Shown: positions 1 to 8,952, counted from the first letter of the stretch. The stretch: 10,778 nucleotides of DNA from Hepatocystis sp. ex Piliocolobus tephrosceles (GCA_902459845.2 CABPSV020000674.1:1-10778); one strand, 5' to 3'. Notes: generated by a model from the letters alone, not told the origin. A program made the numbers and translations.

Positions 1-340
1 AACCGCGGCATTTATGAAAAACTTACGCAGTTTATATGTTATGTACTTAGTATGAATATAATAACTATGAATTTATGATTTTTTTTTTTTTTTTTTTTAT
101 ATTTTAATTCACTGTAGTTTTAAGCAATAAAAACTGCGTTGTAAAAATAGGACATAATGTTTTATCTTCATTTTTAATTTTTTTTTTTAATTAAAAAAGA
201 AATACTAAATATAAAAAAAAATTAAAAATAAAAAAAAAAAACTAAAAATAATATTGAATTTAAAAAAATTAATATACATAATATAGACAAATTAATGACA
301 AAATATAAATAAGTTGAAAAAAGTAAGAAATCGTCAGAAA

Positions 341-374
<34 letters not shown>

Positions 375-1281
375 TATTAAATACAACGCAATAATTTAAT
401 AATAACTTGGAAATTTGGTTTGATCATATAACAGTATCTTTATTCTGTTTAATTAACATTGAACAAAAAAACAAATGCAAATTGTGGTAAGTAAAAAATT
501 TAATTATACTGAATTTTTTTAATTATTTTTTTTTTGTTTTATAATTCTTCTAAAAAGTTTTAACGTAGTAAAAAAAAAAAAAAAAAAAAAAATGTTTTAT
601 AATTTTTACTAAAAGTAACACATTAAAAATAAATTTCGATTTAATTAGTTACAGACGTACATACTAATATGTTCAATTTACTTGTGTATGGTATTTGTTA
701 AAAATAAATAAAGTTTAAAGTTTACAAAATATATGCAACAAAATAGAACACAACGATATAGAACACTACAAAATACAACACAACGAAATAGAACACAACA
801 AAAAATAACCGAACAATGATTAAAAAATTATAAACTTTTTAATATGTAAAAATAAAAAATTTTATTATGTAAATATATAACAAAATGTAAAAAAAAAAAA
901 AAATAAGCAGGCACTTTTTTTTGTTCATCTGTATGTAACATTTATTCGAATAACATATTTATGTGTTTTTTCTTATTATTTAAATGTTATTTATACCTAT
1001 ATACAATATTATAGCATTTAATTATTATCTCACATTTTCATTTTACTTGCATATTTTAAACTTATAAAAATCATTAACATTTGAAACACACTATAACACT
1101 TATAATGTTAATTCAGTGCCAAATCATTTTATTTTTTAACACATTCTTGAACTTACTCTTATTAAAAACATCAACAATATTATGTTGTTAGCTTTCTTTT
1201 ATTATTTTAGTCTTTTGTCAATTTTTAATAAAACATTAAATGTGTCCTTTTTAATCTTATAGTCTTTACTTACTCAAGTTA
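1..1281. other. Intergenic, ETRAMP-array spacer
   Basis: No credible gene is visible. The stretch is A/T homopolymer-rich, with A-runs near 345-373 and 570-591. Positions about 1-420 align in order with the DNA upstream of the two ETRAMP genes. GTTATGTAC then AGTA near 37-54 matches near 2092-2106. GCGTTG followed by ACATAATGTT near 135-160 matches GCGTTG...ACATGATGTT near 5203-5232. ATAATTTAATA near 391-401 matches near 5388-5398. This suggests it is the distal promoter of another minus-strand family member lying left of the window. Positions about 940-980 resemble DNA just 3' of the second ETRAMP gene (about 3848-3885), so the 3' flank is probably duplicated too. Confidence 0.6.
741..800. 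repeat. 15-bp tandem repeat, 4 copies
   Basis: Four consecutive 15-base units start at 741, 756, 771 and 786. The consensus is aaatagaacacaacg with one to four changes per copy. It is non-coding and lies in the 3' spacer of the 98-aa ETRAMP gene. Confidence 0.85.
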
Positions 1282-1578
1282 TTATTCAACATTACCACTA
1301 TTGTCAGTATCTGCAATATCATTTTTCTTACTTTTTTTTTTTTTTAAATAATATATACCGCCTGCTATACCACAAATCAAAAGTAAAAATAAACTAGAGA
1401 CCGTTCCTATTATTAACATTTTATGTTGCTGACTAAGCGCTGAATATTTTTCTTGAACCTTAATGAACTTACTTTTAAATTTATTTTTATGGTCGATATT
1501 TTCTGTGCAAACATATAAAGTCATAAAATATAAAGTAAATAATATACTAACAATGTAAAACATGTTATATACTCTCAT
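1282..1578 (-). CDS. ETRAMP-type small membrane protein (98 aa)
   Basis: Single-exon gene with ATG at 1578-1576 and TAA at 1284-1282. Residues 1-25 form a signal peptide with a hydrophobic core (YIVSILFTLYFMTLYV). Residues 26-53 are charged, and 54-77 form one transmembrane segment containing a GxxGGIYY end. This is followed by KKKKSKK and a short acidic/Asn tail ending NVE. The order of signal peptide, Lys-containing spacer, one membrane helix and basic C-tail is the early transcribed membrane protein layout. In that family the proteins sit in the parasitophorous vacuole membrane with the C-terminus facing the host cell (family knowledge). The 170-aa gene to the right is a paralogue: same strand, the same first ~78-residue architecture, related upstream DNA. 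The exact family member and the stage of expression cannot be read from the sequence. The start is chosen because the signal peptide begins immediately and the paralogue starts at the same point. Confidence 0.82.
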   Translation of the reverse strand: MRVYNMFYIVSILFTLYFMTLYVCTENIDHKNKFKSKFIKVQEKYSALSQQHKMLIIGTVSSLFLLLICGIAGGIYYLKKKKSKKNDIADTDNSGNVE

Positions 1579-1961
1579 TTTGAATTAAAAATAAAAAAAA
1601 ATAAAGATTAAGTTATACAAAAAAGTAAAATATTACGATACATGTATATATGCATACATATAAAAATAAAAAACATATTAAAATGTTATTTTTATATTTA
1701 TCAATTGTTTTATTTTAAAATGTACATTTGTATATATATTTTGTTATAATTCTTTTTTATTGTTTTTAATTATTAATTTTTTTTTTTTTTTTAATAACTT
1801 TTTTTTTTAAATATTCTAATTTGTTAAGCTTTTTTTTTTTTTTTTTTTGGATTAAAATGTTATATCATCACGTTTGTTATTTTTTCACATCAATTATTTT
1901 TTTTATGATTTTTTTTTTTAACTTTAATGCTACATTATGTCTATTTTTTTTTTTTACATAA

Positions 1962-2026
1962 GCATGTAAAAAAAAAAAATACAAACTGTTTAAGTGGCAA
2001 TTTTATTATAACAGGTGCATGCACCT
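1962..2026 (-). promoter_or_regulatory. Candidate ApiAP2 site upstream of 98-aa ETRAMP
   Basis: Positions 2013-2026 are a perfect 14-base palindrome, aggtgcatgcacct, containing TGCATGCA at 2016-2023, about 440 bases upstream of the ATG. A GCATGTAAA block at 1962-1970 precedes it. The same two blocks occur in the same order upstream of the 170-aa gene. TGCATG(CA) is the published binding motif of the Plasmodium AP2 factors AP2-Sp and AP2-EXP, and GTGCAC-like cores bind other members. Function here is inferred from motif and conservation only. Confidence 0.5.
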
Positions 2027-2403
2027 TAAAAGAATTTCATATTTGTACTTATATCGTTTCTCTTTTAGTTTCTTATTCATTATATATAAATGTTATGTAC
2101 CGAGTAATACGATACCATTAATCTTTATGATTTTTAAAAAAGGCACATATGTTTTATATATTTATGTACTCAAGATAAGCCTAAATCAACAAATTTATAA
2201 TCCGTTTTTCGTTTTTCTTTTTTCTTTTTTTTTTTTTTCTTTTTTCTGTTTTCTTTTTTTAATGGACTTTTGCATTCAAAAATAAAATGTATTGTCCAAT
2301 TAGAAAAGCACAATAGTTTTCATGCATTTTCTATTGACTCAAAAAATAAAAAAAACCACTAAAGTGATTTTAAAATTTAATAAAAAAATTATATGTATGT
2401 ATG

Positions 2404-2423
2404 TATATATATATATATATATA
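2404..2423. repeat. (TA)n microsatellite
   Basis: A pure TA dinucleotide run of 20 bases preceded by ATGT repeats, in the spacer upstream of the 98-aa ETRAMP. Confidence 0.85.
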
Positions 2424-3284
2424 CAAATCAACATAATTTTATAATATAAAATCTTAATCTTACGATGTAAAAGTATCTTTGCCCATACATAATCAATATC
2501 ACGTAATAAATACAAATATAAGCATTAAAAAGATGCTACTGTTTAAAAAAACCACACGATCACATTATACATGCGTTTTGTTTCATTGTGTGCATTTAAA
2601 TAAGAAATATAGCATACTCATAAAAACTAATTATATGTTTTTACAAAAGTGTATAATTTTTTTAAATTATAAATTATTAGGCAAGAAATATTATTTACTT
2701 CAATGTAATACAAAAAGTAATGAAATATATAACACATAAAAAAAATATTCATATTCAAACCCACTCCCATTTTTTATTGAATAATACAATACACAAAAAA
2801 TTAATATCATACATATGAAAAATTGTCACTTTATAAATAAAAAAAAAAAAAAAAAAAATAATCTATGAAACTTTATAAAAAAAAATTAATTATATAAAAA
2901 AAATATTGAAATGAAAAAGAAAGAACCAATAAAGCATGTAACTGTTTAATTATGTACTTTATAAATAATAGTGTTTTACACAATGTGCATATGGACTTCT
3001 TCCAAAAAAACAATGTTGTGCTTTGTTCTTATAATATTTTTTATAATGTCTTATGCTTAAAGTATACAAATGTATTACATAACATATGTTGATGTATTAA
3101 ATAGCGTATCATATAGCCATTAATATAAACATATTTATTTTCACAAAACATTTTGTTATAATGTTAAGAACTATAATTACATTTTAAATCTTAAGGTCCA
3201 TTTTTAAAAAACAATAAATCATAAAAATAAAAAGTGGCTCAATATATTATAAATTGTTCACTATTTACTTAACTTATCTTTTAT

Positions 3285-3361
3285 TTTCAATAAATTTTCA
3301 GTAAATTTTTCATAAACTTTCAATAAACTTTCAATAAATGTTCAATAAATTTTTAATAAAT
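3285..3361. repeat. Imperfect ~11-bp tandem repeat (ttcaataaa-type)
   Basis: About seven imperfect copies of an 11-base unit close to tttcaataaat run head to tail, with one or two length variants. It is non-coding and lies in the spacer 3' of the 170-aa ETRAMP. Confidence 0.75.
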
Positions 3362-3522
3362 ACCTTTAATCAATAGATTTCCAAAACCGTTTGTATGTGT
3401 GTATATCTATGTATGTTTTTTTTCTATTACTTTTTTAAAAAATGCTCTTTCATTATAAACAGAAAAAATTTTTATAATATAGAATCTTATTTATATTTAG
3501 AGTTACAAATATCAAACAATTT

Positions 3523-3577
3523 GTTTTTTATTTGTTTTTTATTTGTTTTTTATTTGTTTTTTATTTGTTTTTTATTT
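3523..3577. repeat. 11-bp tandem repeat, 5 exact copies
   Basis: Five consecutive copies of gttttttattt start at 3523, 3534, 3545, 3556 and 3567. The lack of divergence suggests recent slippage expansion, so the copy number is likely polymorphic. Confidence 0.9.
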
Positions 3578-3938
3578 ATTTAAAAAGTTTATATCAATAA
3601 ATAATATATTTCACGTAAGCACAAATATTTGTATGAATTAATGAAAACGTTTAAAAAAAAAAAAAAAAAAATGTTATAAAAACTGTTGAAACGTAAAATA
3701 TAATTTAAATATATACGAACTAGACAAAAATAAACATCAAAATTTTATTTAAAAAATATAAAAGCATAAACTGAAAAAAAAAAAAAAAAAAACCTATGGT
3801 AAACTATATATGAAAAACAATAAACAATTATATATATATGTATATGCCATTTACTTGAATAATACATTTTTGTGACTTGTTTATTTTTTTTATGTTTTAT
3901 ACACTTGTACACATTACTATATTATTCAATACTAATCA

Positions 3939-4451
3939 TCAATGCATAAGGCTATGTGCAAATTCTAAACGCAAGTAACCAGCCATATTCAAAACATCTT
4001 GCATATCGGCGGGTGTTAATTTTGCACCATGTTTATCTAAGTTTTTTTTAATGAGATCTTTTACTAAGTTTCGATTAGGAATTGCACCCAATATCATTCC
4101 TTTGTCGGATATATAAGTTCTTGCAAGATCCACTATATCTTTAGAAGTGTCATGTAAAACCATCGGAATTTTCTCCATCTCCCTAGGTGGAGACCAAACC
4201 GGGACTTTATCTGTTTTATAATAAATTATACCTCCTGTTATAACAGATATGATTAATGCAAATGCACTAAGTGCACTTCCTAATATTAAAGCTTTTTTTT
4301 TGTGGTTAATTGCATTAATTTTTGTTTGTACATTTTCTGCTTGCTTAAGAGATTTATCTTTAATATTCAACTCTTCTGTTCGTACATTTGAGACCATATA
4401 ATACAATATAAATAATATATTAATAATGTAAAATATGTTATATCCTTTCAT
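3939..4451 (-). CDS. ETRAMP-type membrane protein with C-terminal domain (170 aa)
   Basis: Single-exon gene with ATG at 4451-4449 and TGA at 3941-3939. The first 80 residues match the design of the 98-aa neighbour. Residues 1-24 are a signal peptide (FYIINILFILYYMV core). Residues 25-53 are a charged spacer ending HKKK. Residues 54-78 are a membrane helix ending TGGIIYYK. Instead of a short Lys tail, there is an added domain of about 85 residues. A Pro-rich joint with Trp (VPVWSPPRE) leads into predicted helices containing TSKDIVDLARTYI, NLVKDLIKKNLDKHG and TPADMQDVLNMAGYL. Codon use there is less A/T-extreme than in the N-terminal part. Most ETRAMPs lack such a domain; UIS3 (ETRAMP13), a liver-stage vacuole-membrane protein, is a known member with a helical C-terminal domain. 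A link to UIS3 is a hypothesis, not recognised identity. By family topology the extra domain would face the host cytosol. Confidence 0.78.
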   Translation of the reverse strand: MKGYNIFYIINILFILYYMVSNVRTEELNIKDKSLKQAENVQTKINAINHKKKALILGSALSAFALIISVITGGIIYYKTDKVPVWSPPREMEKIPMVLHDTSKDIVDLARTYISDKGMILGAIPNRNLVKDLIKKNLDKHGAKLTPADMQDVLNMAGYLRLEFAHSLMH

Positions 4452-4476
4452 TTTAAATTAAAAAACGAAAAACTTT

Positions 4477-4600
4477 ATAATTAAGTTCTATATAAAAAAA
4501 AATAATAACACAATATATATAAATATGTATATTTAAAACAATAAAAAATTAATAATTAAGCTGTATATAAAAAGTAAGATAATAACACAACACATGTATA
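4477..4600 (-). repeat. 75-bp imperfect duplication in ETRAMP leader
   Basis: Positions from 4477 (ataattaagttctatata) recur from 4552 (ataattaagctgtatata) at an offset of 75 bases, with AATAACACAA in both copies. The paralogous 98-aa gene has a single matching segment near 1605-1650, at the same 30-base distance from its ATG. The second copy is therefore a local duplication next to the 170-aa gene, in presumed 5' UTR or core promoter. Confidence 0.7.
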
Positions 4601-4609
4601 TGTTTATAA

Positions 4610-4632
4610 ATATATATATATATATATATATA
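4610..4632. repeat. (TA)n microsatellite
   Basis: A TA dinucleotide run of 23 bases just upstream of the leader duplication of the 170-aa ETRAMP gene. Confidence 0.85.
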
Positions 4633-4760
4633 AAACAAAAAAAAAAAATCAAAATATAATTTTTGTGTTTGTTGCTTATTAAATTTTAAAGCAAAAATTT
4701 TTGTAACAATTTCTTTAAAATTTTTTTTTTGTTTTTAATTATTAATTTTTATTTTTATTT

Positions 4761-4846
4761 TTTTCGCATTCAATTTTTAATTGTTGGTTTTATTTTTACT
4801 TTTTTTTTTTCACATTAAATTTTTAATGGTTGATTTTATTTTTTTT
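4761..4846 (-). repeat. ~40-bp imperfect duplication in ETRAMP promoter
   Basis: Units at 4761-4800 and 4807-4846 both read roughly ttttc[ga]catt, then aatttttaat, then ttgg/tgat, then ttttattttt. The corresponding region of the paralogue has a single TTTTTTCACATCAAT block near 1880-1894. Confidence 0.6.
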
Positions 4847-4929
4847 TAATATCATTTATTTTTTTTATTACAATTTTTTGTTTGTTTCAATGATACTTTA
4901 TTGTCTTTTTTGTTTTTTAAATATTCATG

Positions 4930-4988
4930 TGCATGTAAACGTATAAATGTTTATGTGACCATTTTTTTTATCATAAATGCATGCATTT
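4930..4988 (-). promoter_or_regulatory. Candidate ApiAP2 site upstream of 170-aa ETRAMP
   Basis: Positions 4975-4988 are a perfect 14-base palindrome, aaatgcatgcattt, containing TGCATGCA at 4978-4985, about 530 bases upstream of the ATG. TGCATGTAAA at 4930-4939 precedes it and matches GCATGTAAA at 1962-1970 of the paralogue. The flanking bases of the two palindromes differ while the 8-base core is identical. The motif is that of AP2-Sp/AP2-EXP; use in vivo is inferred. Confidence 0.5.
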
Positions 4989-5596
4989 TTGAAAACGTTA
5001 ATGCTTATACACGTACCTTATTTTGCTCGTATTTATGTCAAAATATTAAATGCAGATTAACACAAAATCATTAACCAACCGTTATATTTAATCCAAAACT
5101 GTGGTAGCTAAAACAATACTGTCACTATAAATATAGATTCATTGAATATACAATTTATTTTTTTTTTTTTTCGTAATTCATTTTAACTCTCGACATAAAA
5201 AAGGCGTTGCAAATGTAAAACCACATGATGTTCCTCATGAATGTTCATTTTTTTTACAAAGAAAAAAAAAATAAATAAAATAATATAAAGAATTTTGAAA
5301 AAAAAACTGTTGTGAATAATATAAAAAATGTAAGTATATATATGTACACATATTAAAAAACAAAGCGTTCATTTTTTAAGCCAATGTAATAATTTAATAT
5401 TAACTCGAAAATATTGCCACACAATCTGAAAATATTTTTATTTTATTAAATTAATAGTTAATAATAAACAAATATATATACATATATGTATATATCTTAA
5501 TTATGATAATGTTTACTGCTCAAAGAAGTAAAATATATAACTTTATTTTATATTTTTATATGTGTTTAAATAAAAAAACGGTTTGTCCTTAAAAAT

Positions 5597-5720
5597 TAAA
5601 TTTTATGTTTTTGTAAAAATATGTATATTTTATAAATATAAATCATTTGACAAAAAAAAAATAAATTTTATGTTTTTGTAAAAATATATACATTTTATAA
5701 ATATAAATCTTTTGACAAAG
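5597..5720. repeat. 65-bp tandem duplication
   Basis: The block from 5597 (taaattttatgtttttgtaa) recurs from 5662 with only a few substitutions and ends in TTTGACAAA each time (near 5646 and 5711). It is non-coding and lies about 0.9-1.0 kb upstream of HIP. Confidence 0.85.
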
Positions 5721-6157
5721 GAAAAGGTTTATCTTAATTTAATGTAAATAATTCGATAATGCACATATTAAAGCATGCTATCATTTAACATACTTACATT
5801 TTCTATAAAAAAAAAAAAAAAAAAATACTTACAAATTAAATGTAATAAAAATATAAAAAATGAACAATATTTATACTAAATTATTTTATGGCACCAACAA
5901 TGCACAAACATATTAGTTTCTTTTTTGTTTTTTTTAATAAAATATGAATAAATTAAAACTTTTATGTTCTTATAGTTAAATAGTATATTTTTTATTAAGT
6001 TTAAAAAATTATTTTTTTAATACATTAAATTTGGAGAAAAAAAAAAAAAAAAAAAAAAATCAATGACTTATGCTAGACTTATTCTTTTATATGTTTTCAC
6101 CGAAAGGATATTTTACACATATAGGCTTACTTTATTACAATAAATGAAATTATGCGT

Positions 6158-6159
<2 letters not shown>

Positions 6160-6236
<77 letters not shown>
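6160..6236 (+). repeat. Poly(A) tract of 77 bases
   Basis: An uninterrupted run of 77 A about 380 bases upstream of the HIP start codon. Runs of this length in Plasmodium promoters are expected to exclude nucleosomes. The exact length is also a likely sequencing or assembly uncertainty. Confidence 0.9.
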
Positions 6237-6238
<2 letters not shown>

Positions 6239-6616
6239 ATATAAATTACATAAGTATATTAACTACGTATATACATGTAATTAATTTAACATATATTTAT
6301 CTTTACATTATCGTTTAACTGAATTTTTTTTTTTTTATTTTTTTTTTTCATTTCATATTTTTTTTTATTTATTAAAATAAACTCTTTAAGCCAAAGCTTC
6401 TTATGTTTATTAAAAAACTTTATTTTTATAGCATTGTTGAGCATTTAAAACTTGCAAAAAAAAAAAAAAAAAAATAATAAATTAACAAATTAAAAAATTA
6501 ATAAAATTAGAGTTTCGAAGTTTTTTTTTTTTATATGATTAATTAGTTAAAACTATAATATATATAAATTTATTTCCTCTTATTGTGTATAAAGTTGATA
6601 TAAAAAAATCGAAAAA

Positions 6617-6683
6617 ATGGATGCCAACAAAAGTAAGTTCATAAAAATTTAAAACGATTTAATTGGAAAAAATAGATACATAC

Positions 6684-6714
<31 letters not shown>

Positions 6715-7138
6715 CGTTGCTTATATATGCTGCGATAGGGAAATGAGCTCATTCGTAGTTGAGCTTATTATATATGCATAAAAAAAAAAAAAAATTTTAT
6801 TATTTTTTTTTTATACATACAAAGTAAAATATATATATATGTACATACAGACATATATACATACATTTATATATATACATTTTTTTTTTTTTTTTTTTTG
6901 TACACCTTTTTAACTCCTTTCTTTAGTTAAAGAACTTAAACAATTTGTTTCTGTTTGCGAAGAAGACCCATCAATTTTATTAAAACCAGAATTTAGTTTT
7001 TTTAAAAAATTTATTGAAAAGTTTGGAGGTAAAGTAGATAAAAAAAATAATTTTTATAAACCAGGTCCAAGCGAACATAGTACGGATGGAGATTCAGAAG
7101 TTAATGAACATGACAAAGATGATATGTATGGATTAGAT

Positions 7139-7191
<53 letters not shown>

Positions 7192-8272
7192 AGAAAAAGA
7201 AGAAAAAGAAGAAAAAGATGAAAATTTGATGGAAGAAGAAAATGATGAATGTCCACCATTAGGTCCAATAAAAGAAGAAGAATTTACTGATGAAATAATT
7301 GAAGAGATAAGTAATTTAAAATCAGAAGCTGTTAATTTAGTACAAGAAAAGAAATATGAAGAAGCTTTAGAAGTTTATAATAAAATTATTGCTTTGGGTA
7401 ATCCATCAGCTATGATATATACAAAACGTGCATCTGTTTTATTAAATTTAAAAAGACCTAAAGCATGTATAAGAGATTGTACAGAAGCTTTAAATTTAAA
7501 TATTGATAGTGCCAACGCTTATAAAACAAGGGCTAAAGCATATAGACATTTAGGTAAATGGGAAAATGCTTATGCAGATATAGAACAAGGACAAAAAATT
7601 GATTATGATGAAGATTTATGGGAAATGCAAAAATTGATAGAAGAAAAATATAAAAAGATTTATGAAAAAAGAAGATATAAAATAAATAAAGAAGAAGAAA
7701 AAAAAAGGAAAATACGAGAAAGAGAATTAAAAAAAAGATTAGCAGCTAAAAAAGCAGCAGAAAAAGCATATAAAGAAAATAACAAAAGGGAAAATTATGA
7801 TTCTGATTCGTCTGATTCTTCGTATAGTCAACCAGACTTTTCTGGTGATTTTCCAGGTGGAATGCCTGGAGGTATGCCCGGTATGCCAGATGGTATGAAT
7901 TTTCCAGGAGGTATGCCTGGAGGTATGCCCGGTATGCCAGGAGGAATGCCAGGTGGAATGCCAGGAGGTATGCCAGGTGGAATGCCAGGAGGTATGCCAG
8001 GTGGAATGCCAGGAGGTATGCCAGGTGGTATGCCAGGTGGTATGCCAGGAGGTATGCCAGGAGGTATGCCAGGAGGAATGCCAGATTTAAATTCGCCTGA
8101 AATGAAAGAACTTTTCAATAACCCACAGTTTTTTCAAATGATGCAAAATATGATGAGTAATCCTGAGTTATTGTCAAAATATGCTAATGATCCCAAATAT
8201 AAAAACATATTTGATAATTTAAAAAATTCAGACTTAGGAAATATGATGGGAAAGCCACCAGGTAGCAAATAA
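6617..8272 (+). CDS. HIP: Hsc70-interacting protein (HIP/ST13-like co-chaperone)
   Basis: Two exons, 6617-6632 and 6927-8272, are joined across a 294-base intron (donor GTAAGT, acceptor CTTTAG) to give 453 residues. The start ATG lies in context gaaaaaATGG. Exon 1 codes only MDANK plus one base, and splicing creates MDANKIKELKQFV, a good HIP N-terminus; translation from the first ATG of exon 2 would lose 71 residues. Domains in order: N-terminal dimerisation domain about 1-45 ([13 protein letters not shown]); Glu run about 76-108; TPRs about 131-232; Lys/Arg-rich helix about 240-290; Asp/Ser linker; GGMP repeats 316-391; DP/STI1-type domain about 392-445 ([19 protein letters not shown]). HIP binds the Hsp70 ATPase domain through its TPRs, stabilises the ADP state and acts in the cytosol (family knowledge). 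The long Glu run is longer and purer than in animal HIP. The neighbouring minus-strand gene is convergent. Confidence 0.95.
6689..6714. repeat. (TA)n microsatellite in HIP intron
   Basis: A TA dinucleotide run of 26 bases inside the single HIP intron, immediately before the hairpin-forming island. Confidence 0.85.
6742..6769 (+). other. Hairpin in HIP intron
   Basis: AATGAGCTC at 6742-6750 can pair with GAGCTTATT at 6761-6769 (nine pairs, one G-U) around a ten-base loop. It sits in a GC-richer island (about 6716-6776) inside an otherwise A/T-only intron. No snoRNA C/D or H/ACA boxes or tRNA features were recognised. The function is unknown; it could be a structured intronic RNA or chance. 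Confidence 0.4.
7856..8083 (+). repeat. GGMP-coding repeat in HIP
   Basis: 228 bases encode 76 residues of mostly GGMP (12-base unit, ggaatgcca/ggtatgcca variants), with interruptions GMPDGMNFP and GMP in the first third. The start is degenerate and the 3' part nearly uniform, as expected for replication slippage. GGMP repeats are a known HIP feature. The reverse strand is also open across this stretch because of the repeat. Confidence 0.9.
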
Positions 8273-8952
8273 GAATAATAAAATGGGTTCATAAACTTTT
8301 GTGGTTTTTTTTTTTTTTTTTACATATATATTTTTGTTAGGCACACATACACAATTACATATGTGTATAGATAGATGTATGAACAGTTGTTTTTATTCTT
8401 AACTTAAAATATTTTACCACTTGTTTATTTAAATATTCATAATTTTATGAACTTTTTTAAACATACTTATTGTACACTTAACATTTTAAAAAGTCATATG
8501 ATGGTAAACTTTGTAAACAATGTATATATATATATATATATATATATAACAAAAAAGTTATAGACATTTTTGCGAACACTCATGTATATGTATATATGTA
8601 TGTAAGTATGTAAGTATGTAGTATATATGTTTTATGCGTGTGTATATATGTACTTATAACTATACATTACGTATTTATAATTTTTTTTTTTTTTTAAGCT
8701 TATTCGTTTTAGTAAAATTGTATATGTTTTACTATAATGCGAAAAACTTAAACAACTCTTAAATAATTTAAACATGAAAACATGTGCATATATATATTTA
8801 CATGTATGATAAACATATAAAAAAAAAAAAAAAAATGAGAAAAAAACATATGTGTATGTGTATGTGTGTCAAATTTTTAGATACAAAACAAACTCAGTAG
8901 ATAAGTACTTATATATGTACGTATATTAATACATCGATTGAAGGAATTCGAG
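8273..8952. other. Convergent 3' intergenic region
   Basis: 680 bases lie between the stop codons of HIP (plus) and the POLD3-like gene (minus), so both 3' UTRs must fall here. It contains a (TA)13 run at 8523-8548, short GTATGTAA repeats near 8597-8620, a T-run near 8682-8696 and an A-run near 8818-8835. No gene is seen. Confidence 0.7.
8523..8548. repeat. (TA)13 microsatellite
   Basis: 26 bases of pure TA in the shared 3' region of the convergent HIP and POLD3-like genes. Confidence 0.85.

Larger units (their letters stand above)
1579..3938. other. Intergenic, 98-aa ETRAMP promoter and repeats
   Basis: This spacer separates the two minus-strand ETRAMP genes. Positions 1579 to about 2340 resemble, in order, the DNA upstream of the 170-aa gene, so they are taken as promoter/5' UTR of the 98-aa gene. 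The part from about 2430 to 2730 is less homopolymeric and contains an 86-codon open frame on the plus strand, but it lacks an ATG at its start and has no recognisable features. From 2820 the DNA is A/T runs and short tandem repeats. No further gene, tRNA or structured RNA is supported. Confidence 0.6.
4452..6616. other. Divergent intergenic between 170-aa ETRAMP and HIP
   Basis: This 2.2-kb spacer has genes pointing outwards on both sides, so it should hold both promoters. The left part, to about 5415, shares blocks with the DNA upstream of the 98-aa ETRAMP and with the left edge of the window. The right part holds a 65-bp tandem duplication, several A-runs and a 77-base A-run. No convincing open reading frame or RNA gene is present. 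Confidence 0.65.

Noticed and set aside
1927..2285. Two overlapping plus-strand open frames rich in Phe, Tyr and Leu
   Set aside because: The composition is that of translated T-runs, and they lie over the duplicated ETRAMP promoter.
2479..2739. 86-codon plus-strand open frame
   Set aside because: It begins at TTG, not ATG, has no recognisable domain, and its composition matches intergenic DNA. It could be an exon fragment, but no splice partner was found.
3395..3583. 62-codon plus-strand open frame
   Set aside because: It is translated poly-T and the 11-bp repeat, giving a FICFLF series.
6716..6776. tRNA or snoRNA in the HIP intron
   Set aside because: No cloverleaf, and no C/D or H/ACA boxes could be found; only a simple hairpin is supported.
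7828..8118. 96-codon open frame on the minus strand with GIPP repeats
   Set aside because: It is the reverse complement of the HIP GGMP repeat; a 12-base repeat keeps any frame open, and there is no independent coding evidence.
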